A DNA stretch of 64,000 bases from Daejeonella sp. JGW-45 (GTDB taxonomy: Bacteria; Bacteroidota; Bacteroidia; Sphingobacteriales; Sphingobacteriaceae). Positions 62,398 through 64,000 of this stretch are shown here, in pieces (the stretch's first letter is position 1; the number at the start of each line of letters is the position of its first letter). The DNA lies in assembly GCF_029360805.1 (NCBI RefSeq), contig NZ_JARKNC010000008.1, positions 804,339 to 868,338 of the forward strand. Direction: 5' to 3'. The notes beneath the pieces were generated by a model. The model saw only the letters and a list, made by a program, of their open reading frames with translations. It did not search any database and was not told the DNA's origin. Both the position numbers and the translations under genes were made by a program.

Positions 62398-62823
62398 TAT
62401 ATAGGGCAGAATTTCACGACCTGGCTTTCGGCAATAACACCGGGCTTTCGCTACAAACTTTGCGCCCTTTGCTGTCCGAACGGTTTTAGCCGGGCGGGCG
62501 TGTACTTTGCGTCCTACTATAGAACTCATTTTACGTACCGACCGAAACTTAAACGCAGAGGACGCAAAGTACAACGCAGAGTTCGCAAAGGTTTGCAAAA
62601 ATATGCCCCTAAAACTTGGTTTTAAGCCATACTCTGCGTCCTTTGCACGGAACTTTGCGGCCTTTGCGTTTAAAACAGGCGCCCAGCAAGTTCTTTAAGT
62701 ATACAACATAGGGCTTGCCTATATCACACTATACGCTTAAATAGGCGTCTCGAAAGCTGATATCGACGAAACATTTCAGTTTTCCCTTCGAATTTCCTAA
62801 TTTGACGTCCAAACTACCATCCT
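62398..62823. other. 426-bp gene-free region with family F repeats
   Basis: Between DUF2157 and the Tat-type isomerase gene. Family F units in several inverted arms: 62453-62473 (actttgcgccctttgc), about 62549-62599 (acgcagaggacgcaaag, acgcagagttcgcaaagg) and 62632-62672 (tctgcgtcctttgc, ctttgcggcctttgcg). No gene or RNA recognised. Confidence 0.65.
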
Positions 62824-63663
62824 ATGAAAACACGCCGCGATTTCTTAAAAAATGCCGGAACTCTTGCACTGGCTTCTATTGTTATGCCTGAATTAACATT
62901 TGCCACCGCCAAAGTAAAAAACCCTGGCCTCCAGCTATATTCAGTCCGTACGGAGATGATGGCTGATGCGAAGGGAACGTTAAAGCAGCTGGCTGGTCTC
63001 GGAATTAAACAGATAGAGTCGGCTAGAAGCACCAAGGGCAACTATTATGGTCTGACAGGCAAGGAAATGAGGGACACCTGTAAAGAGCTTGACATGACCT
63101 TGCGTAGCGGGCATGTTGCCATAGATGCGAAATGGCAGCAAACCCTCGATGAAGCTGCCGAATCAGGCCAGGAATACCTGATCTGTTCGAGCCTGCCGGG
63201 CGCCGGCCAAACGGTCGACAACTACAAACGGGTAGCAGATCTCTTCAACAAGCATGGCGAAGAATGCCGGAAACAAGGCATTAAATTCGGATATCATAAT
63301 CACGATTACGAGTTTGAAAAGGTTGACGGACAGGTTTTATATGACGTTTTAATGGATAACACCGATCCTAAACTGGTTTACATGGAGCTGGACCTTGGAT
63401 GGGTTGTAGCCAGCGGTATCAACCCGCTTGATTATTTCAAAAAATATAAAGGCCGTTTCCCCCTCTGGCATCTTAAGGATATGAATATGCAAAAGAAGCA
63501 TAGTACAGAATACGGCAAGGGAGCGCTCGATATTCCAAAGATGCTGGAACATCAGAACGAATCCGGTCTAAAATACTTTTTTATGGAGCAGGAAGAATAT
63601 GCTAAGAGTCCAATGGAAAGTATCAAGTATAATATGGACTATCTGGAACGCATAAGAATTTAA
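62824..63663 (+). CDS. sugar phosphate isomerase/epimerase family protein, Tat-type signal
   Basis: 279-aa TIM-barrel protein of the xylose-isomerase-like superfamily. N-terminus MKTRRDFLKNAGTLALASIVMPELTFA is a twin-arginine (TRRDFLK) signal peptide. Barrel strands: GLQLYSVRTEMM, GIKQIESARST, LRSGHVAI, YLICSSLPG, IKFGYHNHDYEFEKV (metal-binding HNHD), VYMELDLGWVVASG, LWHLKDM and FFMEQEEY. Probably a divalent-metal sugar isomerase or lyase in the periplasm; substrate not decided. Convergent with the YceI gene. Confidence 0.9.
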   Translation: MKTRRDFLKNAGTLALASIVMPELTFATAKVKNPGLQLYSVRTEMMADAKGTLKQLAGLGIKQIESARSTKGNYYGLTGKEMRDTCKELDMTLRSGHVAIDAKWQQTLDEAAESGQEYLICSSLPGAGQTVDNYKRVADLFNKHGEECRKQGIKFGYHNHDYEFEKVDGQVLYDVLMDNTDPKLVYMELDLGWVVASGINPLDYFKKYKGRFPLWHLKDMNMQKKHSTEYGKGALDIPKMLEHQNESGLKYFFMEQEEYAKSPMESIKYNMDYLERIRI

Positions 63664-63691
63664 ACAGCAGATGTGTAGCCGCCTTTAAAAC

Positions 63692-63725
63692 AAAAAAAGG
63701 CCATTCGCCCATCACGAATAGCCTT
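63692..63725 (-). terminator. terminator of YceI gene
   Basis: Stem AAGGC-ATTCG / CGAAT-GCCTT with one mismatch and a 7-nt loop; on the minus strand it runs into T7. Lies 18 bp past the YceI stop. Confidence 0.78.
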
Positions 63726-63742
63726 ACGAGAAAAAAATATTT

Positions 63743-64000
63743 TTACGCTTGTTTTGCGAATTGCAGGTTGATGTTCAATTTGATCTCATCACCTACTACA
63801 ATTGCGCCTGCTTCGGTCACTGCACTCCAGGTTAAATCAAATTCCTTACGGCTGATCTTTCCTGTAATTTCGAAGCCTGCTTTTTCGTTACCGTACGCAT
63901 CTGTAGCAACACCACCTAATTCAACATCCAGCTTTACCGGCTTCGTTACGTTCTTAACGGTAAGATCTCCGGTCAGCTCATAATCATCACCTTTTTTAAT
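63743..64000 (-). CDS. YceI family lipid/isoprenoid-binding protein (5' end beyond window)
   Basis: Only the last 85 codons are visible, open to the right edge. Reads DDYELTGDLTVKNVTKPVKLDVELGGVATDAYGNEKAGFEITGKISRKEFDLTW ... VGDEIKLNINLQF, the standard C-terminal half of a YceI lipocalin-like barrel (TVKNVTKPV, ITGKISRKEFDLTW). Family members bind polyisoprenoids or other lipids in the periplasm. A signal peptide is expected upstream. Confidence 0.9.
   Translation of the reverse strand: MKKGDDYELTGDLTVKNVTKPVKLDVELGGVATDAYGNEKAGFEITGKISRKEFDLTWSAVTEAGAIVVGDEIKLNINLQFAKQA

Noticed and set aside
1-64000. Prophage, plasmid, integron, toxin-antitoxin or defence island
   Set aside because: No integrase, transposase, phage structural, nuclease/helicase defence or toxin gene was recognised; gene content is core chromosome.

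Overview
The window is chromosomal DNA from a member of the Bacteroidota, most likely family Sphingobacteriaceae (Pedobacter, Mucilaginibacter or Arcticibacter relatives). The evidence is a SusC/SusD pair run by an ECF sigma factor and FecR, a T9SS type B sorting domain, choice-of-anchor L/OmpA, DUF4295 after rpmB-rpmG, DUF3098 between ftsX and uppP, DUF5683 beside parB, bacillithiol synthesis (bshC), and few Shine-Dalgarno sequences. Genus-level naming is inference. No phage, plasmid, IS transposase, CRISPR array or recognisable defence locus was seen.

Layout. 0-6.4 kb: the end of an MlaF-type ABC ATPase, an RlmI-like methyltransferase, a lipoprotein of unknown function, msrA and, convergent, topoisomerase IV subunit A. 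6.4-12.3 kb: an ECF sigma factor overlapping a gene for a membrane-anchored beta-barrel-like protein, an OmpA/choice-of-anchor L protein, cytidine deaminase and topoisomerase IV subunit B. 12.3-16.1 kb: two tiny uncharacterised genes, a desaturase, cupins, a secreted unknown protein and a GNAT. 16.2-24.5 kb: a leftward nutrient-uptake locus (sigma, FecR, STN-SusC, SusD, amidohydrolase), with perfect hairpins between its modules. 24.7-30.6 kb: a Reg_prop propeller, an NTF2-like protein, tRNA-Ala, a thioredoxin-like protein, DUF2911 and a T9SS cargo protein. 30.8-35.5 kb: lpxB, surE, csbD and acs. 35.5-36.5 kb: a gene-free kilobase of palindromes with a roughly 350-bp inverted-repeat element. 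36.5-42.8 kb: rpmB, rpmG, DUF4295, ftsY, rimO, bshC and an Ldh-type dehydrogenase. 43-50 kb: an MG2/plug protein, then lepB, dapB, DUF5683, parB and parA leftward. 50-57.4 kb: an FMN reductase, a BtuF-like binding protein, a TonB receptor and leuS. 57.7-62.4 kb: ftsX, DUF3098, uppP, truB, ribF and DUF2157. 62.8-64 kb: a Tat-type sugar isomerase and the end of a YceI gene.

Most genes are housekeeping or typical envelope functions. The most unusual structure lies between genes. At least six unrelated families of short (about 6-9 nt) degenerate tandem units fill intergenic gaps, usually as two inverted arms around a unique centre. They occur at convergent gene ends and even inside the ribosomal-protein operon. 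A separate palindrome family (GACYCC/GGRGTC followed by ATGTTTAT) occurs at two sites. A compact repeat also appears to have been inserted in frame into the propeller gene. These intergenic hairpin families are the best candidates here for something not yet described; their function cannot be decided from sequence alone.
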